Source: Phycisphaerae bacterium
GTDB lineage: Bacteria; Planctomycetota; Phycisphaerae; UBA1845; Fen-1342
Assembly: GCA_016935035.1 (NCBI GenBank)
Contig: JAFGRR010000527.1
Coordinates: forward strand, 1-7,982
Direction: 5' to 3'
DNA length: 7,982 nucleotides
The translations under genes and the position numbers were made by a program. Below are positions 1 through 6,324 of the stretch, piece after piece. Positions within the stretch are counted from its first letter, which is position 1, and each line of letters starts with the position of its first letter. The notes below the pieces were generated by a model. It did not search any database. It was not told the DNA's origin and saw only the letters and a program-made list of their open reading frames with translations.

Positions 1-738
1 ACGAACATCGTTGCGTGCTCGTTTTGGACGATGGCGTCTTCGCCGGCCGGGCACACTCAAGGAGAGCGGCATAAGCGCCAGCACGTATAGCATTGCCCGC
101 GTAACGTGGTCGCCCAAGGCGATCAGTGCGAACCCCGCCACTGCCGTCATTGGCAGCGTCAGCACGGGCGTCGCGTACAGCAGGATCCGAAGAACTCGAT
201 GCACGCGTTCCCTCGGTTTTGCGAGCATCTGCTCGAAGGAGACCAGATAGGCAACCCCAAGGCTCATCAGCAAGACGATGGGCATCACCTGATGGACAGA
301 CCACATCGTCGCCCACCGGACCGCCGCTGCCGGACTGATCGGGTAGTGCCACCAGATCGCAACGGCCACCAACACATCGCCGAGGAGGTATACCCACAGT
401 ATGCCACAGACGGACATCCACACCGCCGGCGCGAGCGGCCCCCTCACGTCCAGCGTGCGGAAGCGGCGGCCCGGGCGAACGGCGCCGGACAGCATCTCGC
501 GCAGGCTTAGCAGCAGCACCCGGTGTGGCAGCGTCGGCCAGCAACGGTCGAGGCGTGTTGGGATGTTCTCACGCAGATCGCCGGCCGCGAAGTCATCGGC
601 ATGGAACACCAATCCGCATTCCGGGCAGCGCGGCTTCGTCAGGCCGCGCAGGTTGTAGTCGCAGCGCGGGCAGTAGACGTCGCGATCGAGCGGCGGCACC
701 TCAGGCACGTTCGGCATGTCGGGCGGTGGTGCGGTCAT
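1..738 (-). CDS. Zinc-ribbon multi-pass membrane protein, 3' end beyond the window
   Basis: Reading the minus strand from an ATG at 738 gives 246 codons without a stop up to base 1, so the C-terminus lies outside the window. The N-terminus is Pro-rich. It is followed by a rubredoxin-like zinc ribbon with Cys23, Cys26, Cys38 and Cys41 (CPRC, then NLRGLTKPRCPECG). After an amphipathic stretch there are about four hydrophobic segments, near residues 103-129, 150-167, 182-208 and 212-229, then a very basic RRRRHRPKR tail that fits the positive-inside rule. I know no function; this ribbon plus membrane helices is, from general knowledge, common among uncharacterised planctomycete proteins. The start is uncertain: in-frame ATGs also occur at 759 and 717, and none has a clear Shine-Dalgarno. 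It lies 177 bp downstream of trpD on the same strand and could be cotranscribed or have its own promoter. Confidence 0.82.
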   Translation of the reverse strand, partial: MTAPPPDMPNVPEVPPLDRDVYCPRCDYNLRGLTKPRCPECGLVFHADDFAAGDLRENIPTRLDRCWPTLPHRVLLLSLREMLSGAVRPGRRFRTLDVRGPLAPAVWMSVCGILWVYLLGDVLVAVAIWWHYPISPAAAVRWATMWSVHQVMPIVLLMSLGVAYLVSFEQMLAKPRERVHRVLRILLYATPVLTLPMTAVAGFALIALGDHVTRAMLYVLALMPLSLSVPGRRRRHRPKRARNDVR

Positions 739-893
739 GGGCGGTGGGCATGATAGCATGCGGAGCGGGGGTTGACCGCGAAAGGTGGGATTGTCGACGC
801 AACCACTCCCTTACGGTCATGGCTCGGATCGGGGGCAGTCGTGATGGTACGTTGGGGTGTTGACGCTCGCGCGGGGGCGTTGCCGCAAATCCA

Positions 894-907
894 CGGCCGC
901 CACGGGG
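894..907. repeat. 14-bp inverted repeat copy downstream of trpD
   Basis: CGGCCGCCACGGGG on the plus strand is the exact reverse complement of 1956-1969. It forms one arm and the loop of the hairpin that follows the trpD stop codon. Confidence 0.6.
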
Positions 908-915
908 GGCGGCCG
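894..915 (-). terminator. GC-rich hairpin directly after the trpD stop, possible terminator
   Basis: Two perfect 8-bp arms (CGGCCGCC at 894-901 and GGCGGCCG at 908-915) enclose a 6-base loop, starting right after the trpD stop codon. The predicted stem is very stable. However, the minus-strand sequence after it (TGGATTTG) has no real U-tract, so it may be a weak terminator, an attenuator or an mRNA 3'-end stabiliser. One arm plus the loop belongs to a longer inverted match with 1956-1969. Confidence 0.45.
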
Positions 916-1929
916 CTACTGGGCGGAGAGGCGGCGCCAGGTGGCGAGGGTTTCGCGGGCGGCGCCGGTGTCGATAGCCTGGCGGGCACGGGCGGCACCG
1001 TCGGCCCAGTGGGTAACGATGCCGGCGACCCACAGGGCCGCGGCGGCATTGAAGACGACCATCTCGCGCGCCGGGCCGGGCTGGCCGGCAAGGACGCGCT
1101 CGATCGTCGCGGCGCTTTCGGCGGGGCTCGATACGAAGATCTCCTCAAGGCGCGACCGTTCGGCGCCGATCACGCCGCAATCGACGTCCTCATACGTGAC
1201 GACGTGGCCATCCCAGCGGCCGACGCGCGATTTGCCTGAGACGCTGAGGTCGCACAGGCCGTCGCAGCCGTGTACGACCATGGCGCGCTCGGCACCGAGG
1301 CCGCGCAGCGCTTCGACGAGCAGCTCGACCATCTCCGGCCGCGGCACGCCGAGCAATTGCCGTTTGACGCCGGCCGGATTGGTCAGCGGCCCGAGCACGT
1401 TGAAGATGGTTCGCACGCCGAGCGCCCGTCGCGTCGGGCCGGCGTGTTTCATCGCCGGATGCAGCTTGATGGCGTAAAGGAACGCGACGCGGCACTCGCG
1501 CAGACAGCGTTCGAGCGTCGGCACGTCGGCCTCGACGTTGATGCCGAGTGCGGTCAACCCTTCGGCCGACCCGCTGGGCCGGGCGTTGCTGCGATTGCCG
1601 TGCTTGGCGACAGTGGCGCCCGCGGCCGCCGCCACAATCGCGACGGCGGATGAGACGTTGAAGGTCGGCTTGCCGTCGCCGCCGGTGCCGCAGGTGTCGA
1701 TGGCGTCGGGCACAGGCGATTGCACGCGCTGCACGCAGGCACGCATGGCCTCGGCGGCGCCGACGATCTCGCCGACGGTTTCGCCCTTGGTCGCGAGCGC
1801 GGTGAGGATCGCCGCCAGCATTTGCGGCTCGACCTGGCCGGCCATGATCTCATCGAACAGCGACCGGGTCTCGTCGCGCGTCAGCTCCTCGCGATGGATC
1901 AGCTTGTTGAGCAGGTCTTGCGTACTCAT
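916..1929 (-). CDS. trpD: Anthranilate phosphoribosyltransferase
   Basis: The protein (337 aa, normal family length) transfers phosphoribose from PRPP to anthranilate, the second step of tryptophan synthesis from chorismate, in the cytoplasm. Family signatures occur in order: GTGGDG at 81-86, TFNVSS at 89-94, KHGNRS at 109-114, SGSAE at 119-123, HPAMKHAGP at 157-165 and RTIFNVLGPLTNPA at 173-186. The helical N-terminal dimerisation part (LLNKLIHREELTRDE) is complete. I chose the ATG at 1929 because the protein then begins as homologues do; the in-frame start at 1998 would run into galK and adds a non-homologous leader. The ribosome site (GAGAG, 4 bases away) is weak, suggesting coupling to galK 40 bp upstream. 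Oddities: where most homologues have GLDEIS, this reads GLCDLS (226-227 Cys-Asp), and NARP replaces the usual VSSK before SGSA. No other trp gene is nearby. Confidence 0.95.
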   Translation of the reverse strand: MSTQDLLNKLIHREELTRDETRSLFDEIMAGQVEPQMLAAILTALATKGETVGEIVGAAEAMRACVQRVQSPVPDAIDTCGTGGDGKPTFNVSSAVAIVAAAAGATVAKHGNRSNARPSGSAEGLTALGINVEADVPTLERCLRECRVAFLYAIKLHPAMKHAGPTRRALGVRTIFNVLGPLTNPAGVKRQLLGVPRPEMVELLVEALRGLGAERAMVVHGCDGLCDLSVSGKSRVGRWDGHVVTYEDVDCGVIGAERSRLEEIFVSSPAESAATIERVLAGQPGPAREMVVFNAAAALWVAGIVTHWADGAARARQAIDTGAARETLATWRRLSAQ

Positions 1930-1955
1930 GCAACTCTCGTAGTGGCTCGCACAAA

Positions 1956-1969
1956 CCCCGTGGCGGCCG
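1956..1969. repeat. 14-bp inverted repeat copy on the galK side of trpD
   Basis: The plus-strand sequence CCCCGTGGCGGCCG here is the exact reverse complement of 894-907. The two copies sit outside the two ends of trpD, within 30 bp of each end. A separate 11-bp direct repeat, GGCGGCCGCTA, overlaps both sites (908-918 and 1962-1972) and in each case includes the stop codon, of trpD and galK respectively. GC-rich composition makes chance matches easier, so its significance is uncertain. Confidence 0.6.
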
Positions 1970-3130
1970 CTAGCTGAATTCGACCGCGGCACCGGCACCG
2001 GGGCGGGTCTGGATCAGCTTGGCCGGCGTCGGGTGCTGCGTGTCGTATTGCTGCGACAGGGCCTGCTGCACCGCCGGCACGCAATCCGTCTCGGCGATCG
2101 CCACGATGCTCCCACCGAAGCCGCCGCCGGTCATGCGTGCACCGACCACGCCGTCGACCGCCGATACGATCTCGACAAGCTGGTCGAGTTCGGGGCAGGA
2201 GACTTCGTAATCGTCGCGCAGCGAAGCGTGCGAACCCGCCAGCAACGGCCCAAGCGCCGCGAGATCACCCTTGCGCAGGGCCTCGGCCGCCTTGACCGTC
2301 CGCTCGTCTTCCGAAGTGACGTGCATGGCGCGGGCGGCGTCCAGCGGTTCCATCTTGGACGCGTGCTCGCGAACCATGTTGGAAGTCACATCGCGCAGGG
2401 CCGTCACGTTCGGCTGCAGGTTCTTGAAGTACTCCACCGCCGCGTGGCATTGCTTCTGCCGCTTGCCATACTCACCCTCGGCCAGTTCGTGCCGCACGCC
2501 GGAGTTTACGATGAGCACGACGTGGTTTTTGAGTTCCAGTGGGATGTACTCATGCTCGCGCGTGCGGCAATCCAGCAGCAGCGCGGTGTCGCGTTTGCCT
2601 AGCACGGAGATGTACTGATCCATGATGCCGCATGGTACGCCCGCGAACTTGTGCTCGGCGGCGCGTGCCAGGTCGGCGAGCGCGTGCGAATCGAGCTTCT
2701 CGCCGACCATGGTCGCCAGCGCCAGTGCCGCCGATACTTCCAGCGCGGCCGAGCTTGACAACCCGCCGCCCAGCGGCACTTCGCTCGTCACGAGCATGTC
2801 GAAGCCGGCCACGCGCGCACCGTTTTCGGCGAGCAGGCTGGCGACGCCGGCCACATAGCTCGTCCAGTGCGCATGCACGCCCATCCGCCAGCCATCGGCC
2901 GGCCAGGTCTGCTCGTCGTTCATGTCGAGCGAAATCAGCCGCACCAGCGCGTCCTGCCGAACCGCGCAGGCCACCCACGTGTTGTGCTCCAGCGCCAGCG
3001 GCAGAACGAAACCATCGTTGTAATCAGTATGTTCGCCGATCAGGTTGACGCGTCCCGGCGCGCGGGTCACCACGCTACAGGGACGGCCAAACCGTTCGGC
3101 GAAGGCCTCACGCGTTCGCTCGCTGTTCAT
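1970..3130 (-). CDS. galK: Galactokinase
   Basis: The protein (386 aa, full length) is a GHMP-family kinase that phosphorylates alpha-D-galactose to galactose 1-phosphate with ATP, the entry step of the Leloir pathway, in the cytoplasm. The galactokinase signature APGRVNLIGEHTDYN lies at 24-38, with Arg27, Glu33, His34 and Asp36 matching the known sugar and catalytic positions. The ATP-binding GHMP loop PLGGGLSSSAA is at 119-129, the catalytic Asp is in CGIMDQY (Asp171), and the third GHMP motif TGGGFGG is at 334-340. It is therefore probably active. The ATG at 3130 gives the normal N-terminus. It overlaps the upstream membrane-protein gene by 23 bp, and its likely ribosome site (AGGA, 11 bases upstream) lies inside that gene, so translation may be coupled. 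No galT, galE or transporter is visible in the window. Confidence 0.96.
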   Translation of the reverse strand: MNSERTREAFAERFGRPCSVVTRAPGRVNLIGEHTDYNDGFVLPLALEHNTWVACAVRQDALVRLISLDMNDEQTWPADGWRMGVHAHWTSYVAGVASLLAENGARVAGFDMLVTSEVPLGGGLSSSAALEVSAALALATMVGEKLDSHALADLARAAEHKFAGVPCGIMDQYISVLGKRDTALLLDCRTREHEYIPLELKNHVVLIVNSGVRHELAEGEYGKRQKQCHAAVEYFKNLQPNVTALRDVTSNMVREHASKMEPLDAARAMHVTSEDERTVKAAEALRKGDLAALGPLLAGSHASLRDDYEVSCPELDQLVEIVSAVDGVVGARMTGGGFGGSIVAIAETDCVPAVQQALSQQYDTQHPTPAKLIQTRPGAGAAVEFS

Positions 3131-4127
3131 GCGGCTGGGTTTCCTGCTGTCCGCGCTGCTGCAAGGCCGGCATCATCTCGCCGATCTCATGTGCGTAGCG
3201 GCTATTGGGGAATTCACGAATAATCGTCTCGCCGACGCTGATGGCCTCGGCGAACTTCTGGTCACTGACGGCGATGCTGAACTGCACGCCCATTTGCAGC
3301 AGTCGAGCCTTGAAGACGCCGCGTGCCGAGTCCTTCAGCGCTGCCACCTCGCTGGGCGTCAGGTACTCGTTCAACTCGATAAGAATCTGGTGTGCCTGGT
3401 CGAGGGCCTCGAGATGCACGGCCCGATCATAGTCCCTAAGCAGGCCGCGTTTGCGCTGCTGACGCCGCAGCTCGAGTTCACGTGGCAACCCGCGAATGCG
3501 CTCATCCTCCGGAAACAGAGCCTGCAACCGCTCGGTCTCGGTGCGCGCCTGCTGCCACTTGTGGGCGGTGCACAGATCCTCGAACCGCCGCAGCGCCGCA
3601 TCGAGCTTCTCGGAGGCCGTCGCACCGCGTGATTTCTCCAACTCCTCTCGCAAGCGCTGAGCCTCATCGTGGCAGCCGAGTTCCTGTTCCATCTCGCTGA
3701 TGAGGTGTTCGGCCGCTTCCCAGTCCTGCCGCACCATCGCGCCGTTGACCATGTCGCGGATGAACTCGCGGTCCTTCTCGCGATAGACGATACGCTTGGC
3801 CCAATCCGACAACGCGCTGTTCTCGGCGACTGTTCCGCTGTACTGACTCTGCCGGCGCAGCTCGTCAATCGCTTCGAGCATGACACCATACGTGCGATAG
3901 GTCGTGCTGGCCTGCTTCAGCGCGACCAACAGCATGTAGTAGACCAGCACACCGGCGGCCAGCAGAACCATGCTCACCCCGAACAGCCCCAGACCCTGCG
4001 CCACCTGACCGCTCGCGATCTGGGTCACGCCCCCAATCATGCCGAGGCACGCGCCGATGATCAGAATGACCAGCAAAACCGACGCGACGCGCCGCAACGT
4101 TGGATTGTGGACTGCTGATGTTGGCAC
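3108..4127 (-). CDS. Two-helix membrane protein with helical TPR-like C-terminal region
   Basis: This 339-residue protein starts at a GTG preceded by a near-perfect Shine-Dalgarno (GGAGGTGA at 4138-4131), which settles the start despite the non-ATG codon. Two hydrophobic segments (about 14-34 and 46-69) form a membrane hairpin at the N-terminus. The remaining 270 residues are charged and strongly helical, with coiled-coil-like stretches (about 135-165 and 215-230) and blocks such as EAAEHLISEMEQEL, DQAHQILIELNEYL and FAEAISVGETIIREFPNSRYAHEI that look like degenerate tetratricopeptide repeats. The C-terminus is Gln-rich. I cannot name a function; TPR-like domains usually hold partner proteins, so a membrane scaffold role is an inference. 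It is first of the tight group with galK and trpD, but no sequence feature links it to sugar or tryptophan metabolism. Confidence 0.87.
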   Translation of the reverse strand: MPTSAVHNPTLRRVASVLLVILIIGACLGMIGGVTQIASGQVAQGLGLFGVSMVLLAAGVLVYYMLLVALKQASTTYRTYGVMLEAIDELRRQSQYSGTVAENSALSDWAKRIVYREKDREFIRDMVNGAMVRQDWEAAEHLISEMEQELGCHDEAQRLREELEKSRGATASEKLDAALRRFEDLCTAHKWQQARTETERLQALFPEDERIRGLPRELELRRQQRKRGLLRDYDRAVHLEALDQAHQILIELNEYLTPSEVAALKDSARGVFKARLLQMGVQFSIAVSDQKFAEAISVGETIIREFPNSRYAHEIGEMMPALQQRGQQETQPHEQRANA

Positions 4128-4367
4128 GAGTCACCTCCGTGTGCTGAGCCATGAGCTACCGACCGGATACCACAGGGCCACGCCCCACCGTCAGTACAAC
4201 GCCATCGACCCCGACCAACGCCGCGCCGCACACAACCGGCACAGCGCAACGACCGCCGTCAGATTGGCGACAACGTACGCCGGTTATGGCAACTGGTCAA
4301 TTCGACGCATGGAATCTGGGATCTGAATGGCGAATGGTCAGCATGTCGGCGACAGCAAAGCCGTGGC
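4128..4367. other. Intergenic region without a recognised gene
   Basis: These 240 bases separate the exported Ser-rich protein gene from the downstream membrane-protein gene, both read leftward. Apart from the Shine-Dalgarno at 4131-4138, I see no convincing promoter pair, terminator hairpin with a T-tract, or RNA gene. Short open frames occur on both strands but have no family resemblance or ribosome sites. A promoter for the membrane protein/galK/trpD group is expected here but I could not pick it out. Confidence 0.5.
4131..4138 (-). promoter_or_regulatory. Strong Shine-Dalgarno for a GTG start
   Basis: On the minus strand GGAGGTGA ends three bases before the GTG at 4127 (six bases from GGAGG to the start). 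It matches the anti-Shine-Dalgarno almost completely and is what fixes the GTG as the start of the membrane-protein gene. Confidence 0.8.
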
Positions 4368-5147
4368 TCAGACGATGGACTCCGAGTCATCGTTTCCGGT
4401 CTGGTCAGTGTCGATGTCCTCGATTCCGCCGCCATCGGTCGTGTCGTCGGTGGACGAGTCGTCTGTGGTATCGTCCGTCTGGCCATCGTCGGCGGTTGTG
4501 TCGTCGGTGGATGTATCGTCGCTGGTCGTCGCCAGCGTTGGAAACAGCGGACGCATCCAATCCTTGAATGTTTCAACTACCGTGTCGGACGACAAGCCGA
4601 GGGCGAGGGCAGTGAAGAAACTATCCAGCAGACTATTCGCGAGGCTGGTAGCAAACTCCGCGTCGTCACTCGTTGACTTGGCCGTATCAGCGGTCTTGCC
4701 GAAATCAGAGGCAGTCATCTGAATACCACGCACGGCGCTGGTGTCGCCGCCCTGGGCCTCGACCATATCCAGGATCATCTGGGTCAGGTCGCTGGTCGTG
4801 GAACTGGTCGAACTGGATGATGTGCTGCTCGTGCTCCCGAGCAGATCGGCCAGCGAACTGAGCGATGAGCTGCTGCCAGCAAGGCTCAGCAGACTGCTGA
4901 GACTCGATGCGCTCGAACTGCTGCTCGTGCTACCAGTGTCGTATATCACCCCGCCGTTGAAAATCCGCTGGGCATTCACTTCGTTGTGTGCCGCCACGGC
5001 CCGCCTAATCGCGACGCCTGGGCTGCGCGCCTGGACGTTCCCGCCGCTCACGGCATCCATGGGGCTGTCATACGGCGAATACGTCTGGGCCGCCGCGAAA
5101 GGTGCGAGCAACAAGAGGCCGGCGACGAGTATCAGGGTCGATTTCAT
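4368..5147 (-). CDS. Exported Ser-rich protein with acidic Asp/Thr repeat tail
   Basis: This 259-residue protein begins with a clear Sec signal peptide (MKSTLILVAGLLLLAPFAAA), with likely cleavage after Ala20. The mature part has a short N-terminal region (21-71), a Ser-dominated low-complexity segment (72-119), a more complex helical core (120-206, including LTQMILDMVEAQGGD and a hydrophobic FFTALALGL block), and an Asp/Thr tail (209-258) in which TDDTT recurs at 214, 224 and 233. The ATG at 5147 has GGAG nine bases upstream. I recognise no family. A periplasmic or surface location follows from the signal; the Ser- and Asp-rich parts resemble flexible linkers or acidic, possibly cation-binding tails, but this is inference. 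It is divergent from the lipoprotein gene, with which it may share control. Confidence 0.82.
   Translation of the reverse strand: MKSTLILVAGLLLLAPFAAAQTYSPYDSPMDAVSGGNVQARSPGVAIRRAVAAHNEVNAQRIFNGGVIYDTGSTSSSSSASSLSSLLSLAGSSSSLSSLADLLGSTSSTSSSSTSSTTSDLTQMILDMVEAQGGDTSAVRGIQMTASDFGKTADTAKSTSDDAEFATSLANSLLDSFFTALALGLSSDTVVETFKDWMRPLFPTLATTSDDTSTDDTTADDGQTDDTTDDSSTDDTTDGGGIEDIDTDQTGNDDSESIV
4441..4511 (-). repeat. In-frame 14-bp direct repeat in the acidic tail
   Basis: GTGTCGTCGGTGGA occurs at 4441-4454 and again at 4498-4511 on the plus strand, 57 bp (19 codons) apart and in the same reading phase of the exported protein. Each copy encodes part of an STDDT unit, and a third, diverged unit lies between them. 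This fits tail growth by slippage or internal duplication. Confidence 0.6.
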
Positions 5148-5199
5148 TAATCTGCTCTCCCAGGCTACGGACTATCCCTCACCGGGTCGATCTACGCCT

Positions 5200-5205
5200 A
5201 TTATA
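5200..5205 (-). promoter_or_regulatory. Consensus -10 box for the exported-protein gene
   Basis: On the minus strand this reads TATAAT, about 53 bp before the ATG at 5147, so transcription would start near 5193. No good -35 sits at 17 bp; TTGACC lies only 7 bp upstream. Because the plus strand reads TATTAT over nearly the same bases, the site might also serve the divergent lipoprotein gene, though no plus-strand -35 is visible. Confidence 0.4.
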
Positions 5206-5215
5206 CCCGTTCGGT

Positions 5216-5242
5216 CAATCGCGGTCGCGTGCCCAATCGCGG
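5216..5242. repeat. 9-bp direct repeat in the divergent promoter region
   Basis: CAATCGCGG occurs at 5216-5224 and 5234-5242, starts 18 bp apart. Both copies lie between the -10 box and the lipoprotein gene's ribosome site, where a regulator could act on either direction. An operator role is conjecture. Confidence 0.4.
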
Positions 5243-5248
5243 AAGTCC

Positions 5249-5253
5249 GAGGA
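5249..5253 (+). promoter_or_regulatory. Shine-Dalgarno that decides the lipoprotein start
   Basis: GAGGA lies eight bases before the ATG at 5262. The alternatives, a GTG at 5229 and an ATG at 5286, have poorer sites, so 5262 is preferred. Confidence 0.6.
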
Positions 5254-5261
5254 ACCCCAGA

Positions 5262-6308
5262 ATGTCGAATGAACGGAATTATCGGATGTCGACTATCTCG
5301 CTAGCGGCGGCGGCACTTAGCCTGCTGCTCGCTGGCTGCGATCGTCAGCAGGACAAGCACGACGAGCTTCCACCAAAGGGCAGCGAGGTCTTCCTTATAG
5401 GCCCAGGACCCGAAAACGCTCGCTGGCCGGCAGTCGTCGCCGGCGCGCGACAGGCCATGCAACGCTATCCATACCTCCGGCTGCGGCTGCTCACGCCTCA
5501 ACCGGGCAGCGGGACAACTGTTTCATCTCTGATTGAGCGCGCCATCAGCCAGGGCGCCAGTGCCATCGCGCTCTGGATCGACAACGAGACCGGCCACGAC
5601 ATCGAGCTCGAAGCCGCCCAACGCCGCGGCATCGTCCTTGTCACCATGAACGACCACCTACCCAACAGCCCGGGTATCTCGCACGTGGACGTCAATATGT
5701 CGGAGGGGGCAGCTCGACTCGGGCAGCGCCTGCCCGAGATCGCCGACGGCCACATCAGCTATGTGCTGCTTCACGCCCGCGGCCGCGACCCGGTTGCCAC
5801 CGCCTGCCACGACCGTTTTCTTGAACGCGCGCGCAACCACAGCTCGATTCACGAGTTAACTGAGCGCAACCTCCGCGGCACTGATCAGACGCCCCAGGAG
5901 TTGGTCGACGAGATGCTGGGGCTCTTTCCCAGTGCGTCACTTGTGATAACTCTCGACCGCGACCTATGGGGCGGCCTCCGGCCCGGAATCAGCCTTCCAG
6001 AGACGAGTCGGTTCGTGGCACTGAGCGCCGCCCCGGCGTTGTGGCCCGCCCTGCGCGACGGAAAGGCTGCCGCTCTTGCCGGCCCGCTCGATGGCGACAT
6101 CGGACGAGCCGCCATCGAACTCATCGCGTCCGAACTGGCCAGCGAGCAAGAGGACACCTCCATGCGCGTCATCGAGTGCGAGGTGGTTACACCAGCCAAC
6201 CTGGACGACTTCGCGCGCCGGTACGCCGACGCGGCCGGCATCCCGCTGGCAGACCTCCCCATCGCCATTCCGACGACCCAGCCAGCAAGCGCGCCCGGCG
6301 ACGGCTAG
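5262..6308 (+). CDS. Periplasmic sugar-binding-like lipoprotein
   Basis: The protein has 348 residues from the ATG at 5262. A basic n-region (ERNYR) leads into a hydrophobic core and the lipobox LLAGC, with Cys26 as the lipidated residue; Asp at +2 would mean inner-membrane retention under the E. coli Lol rule. The body looks like a two-lobed type 1 periplasmic binding protein of the ribose/LacI class: EVFLIGPGPENARWPAVVAG at the start, ISQGASAIALWIDNE near 95-109, RRGIVLVTMND at 121-131, and the late ALAGPLDGDIGRAAIELI (271-288) and VTPANLDDFARRY (309-321), which match the usual family ending. The Pro/Thr tail is flexible. Its ligand cannot be read from sequence. There is no ABC permease, ATPase, kinase or other receptor partner in the window, so it may be an orphan sensor or use a remote transporter. 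Confidence 0.82.
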   Translation: MSNERNYRMSTISLAAAALSLLLAGCDRQQDKHDELPPKGSEVFLIGPGPENARWPAVVAGARQAMQRYPYLRLRLLTPQPGSGTTVSSLIERAISQGASAIALWIDNETGHDIELEAAQRRGIVLVTMNDHLPNSPGISHVDVNMSEGAARLGQRLPEIADGHISYVLLHARGRDPVATACHDRFLERARNHSSIHELTERNLRGTDQTPQELVDEMLGLFPSASLVITLDRDLWGGLRPGISLPETSRFVALSAAPALWPALRDGKAAALAGPLDGDIGRAAIELIASELASEQEDTSMRVIECEVVTPANLDDFARRYADAAGIPLADLPIAIPTTQPASAPGDG

Positions 6309-6319
6309 CCGCTATCGCC
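6297..6319. terminator. Possible bidirectional hairpin between convergent genes
   Basis: GGCGA (6297-6301) and TCGCC (6315-6319) pair around an inner CGGC/GCCG match, with an unpaired CTA on one side. It spans the lipoprotein stop and most of the 16-bp gap to the protease stop. There is no T-tract in either direction, so a terminator role is only suggested by its position. Confidence 0.25.
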
Positions 6320-6324
6320 TTCGC

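Noticed and set aside
701..1148. Minus-strand open frames over the trpD/zinc-ribbon junction
   Set aside because: They are Pro/Arg/Ala-rich out-of-frame readings of trpD's 3' end and the intergenic region, without homology I can recognise.
857..1477. Long plus-strand open frame opposite trpD (206 codons)
   Set aside because: It lies antisense to a clear trpD, its translation is Arg/Ser/Ala-rich without a family, and such frames are expected in GC-rich coding DNA.
1963..1981. NotI, NheI and EcoRI sites in a row, resembling a cloning polylinker
   Set aside because: The EcoRI and part of the NheI site are the last codons of an otherwise normal galK, and NotI-like GCGGCCGC strings recur at the trpD end in this GC-rich DNA. 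No vector sequence is visible.
1930..1998. N-terminal extension of trpD to an upstream start at 1998
   Set aside because: It would overlap the galK 3' end and add 23 residues with no family resemblance; the ATG at 1929 gives the normal TrpD N-terminus.
4061..4326. Small open frames in the 4128-4367 gap, both strands
   Set aside because: No ribosome sites, no hydrophobic or domain pattern, and they overlap the start of the membrane-protein gene.
5229..5261. Upstream GTG start for the lipoprotein
   Set aside because: It adds residues with extra Arg and Pro before the signal peptide and has no good ribosome site; GAGGA fits the ATG at 5262.
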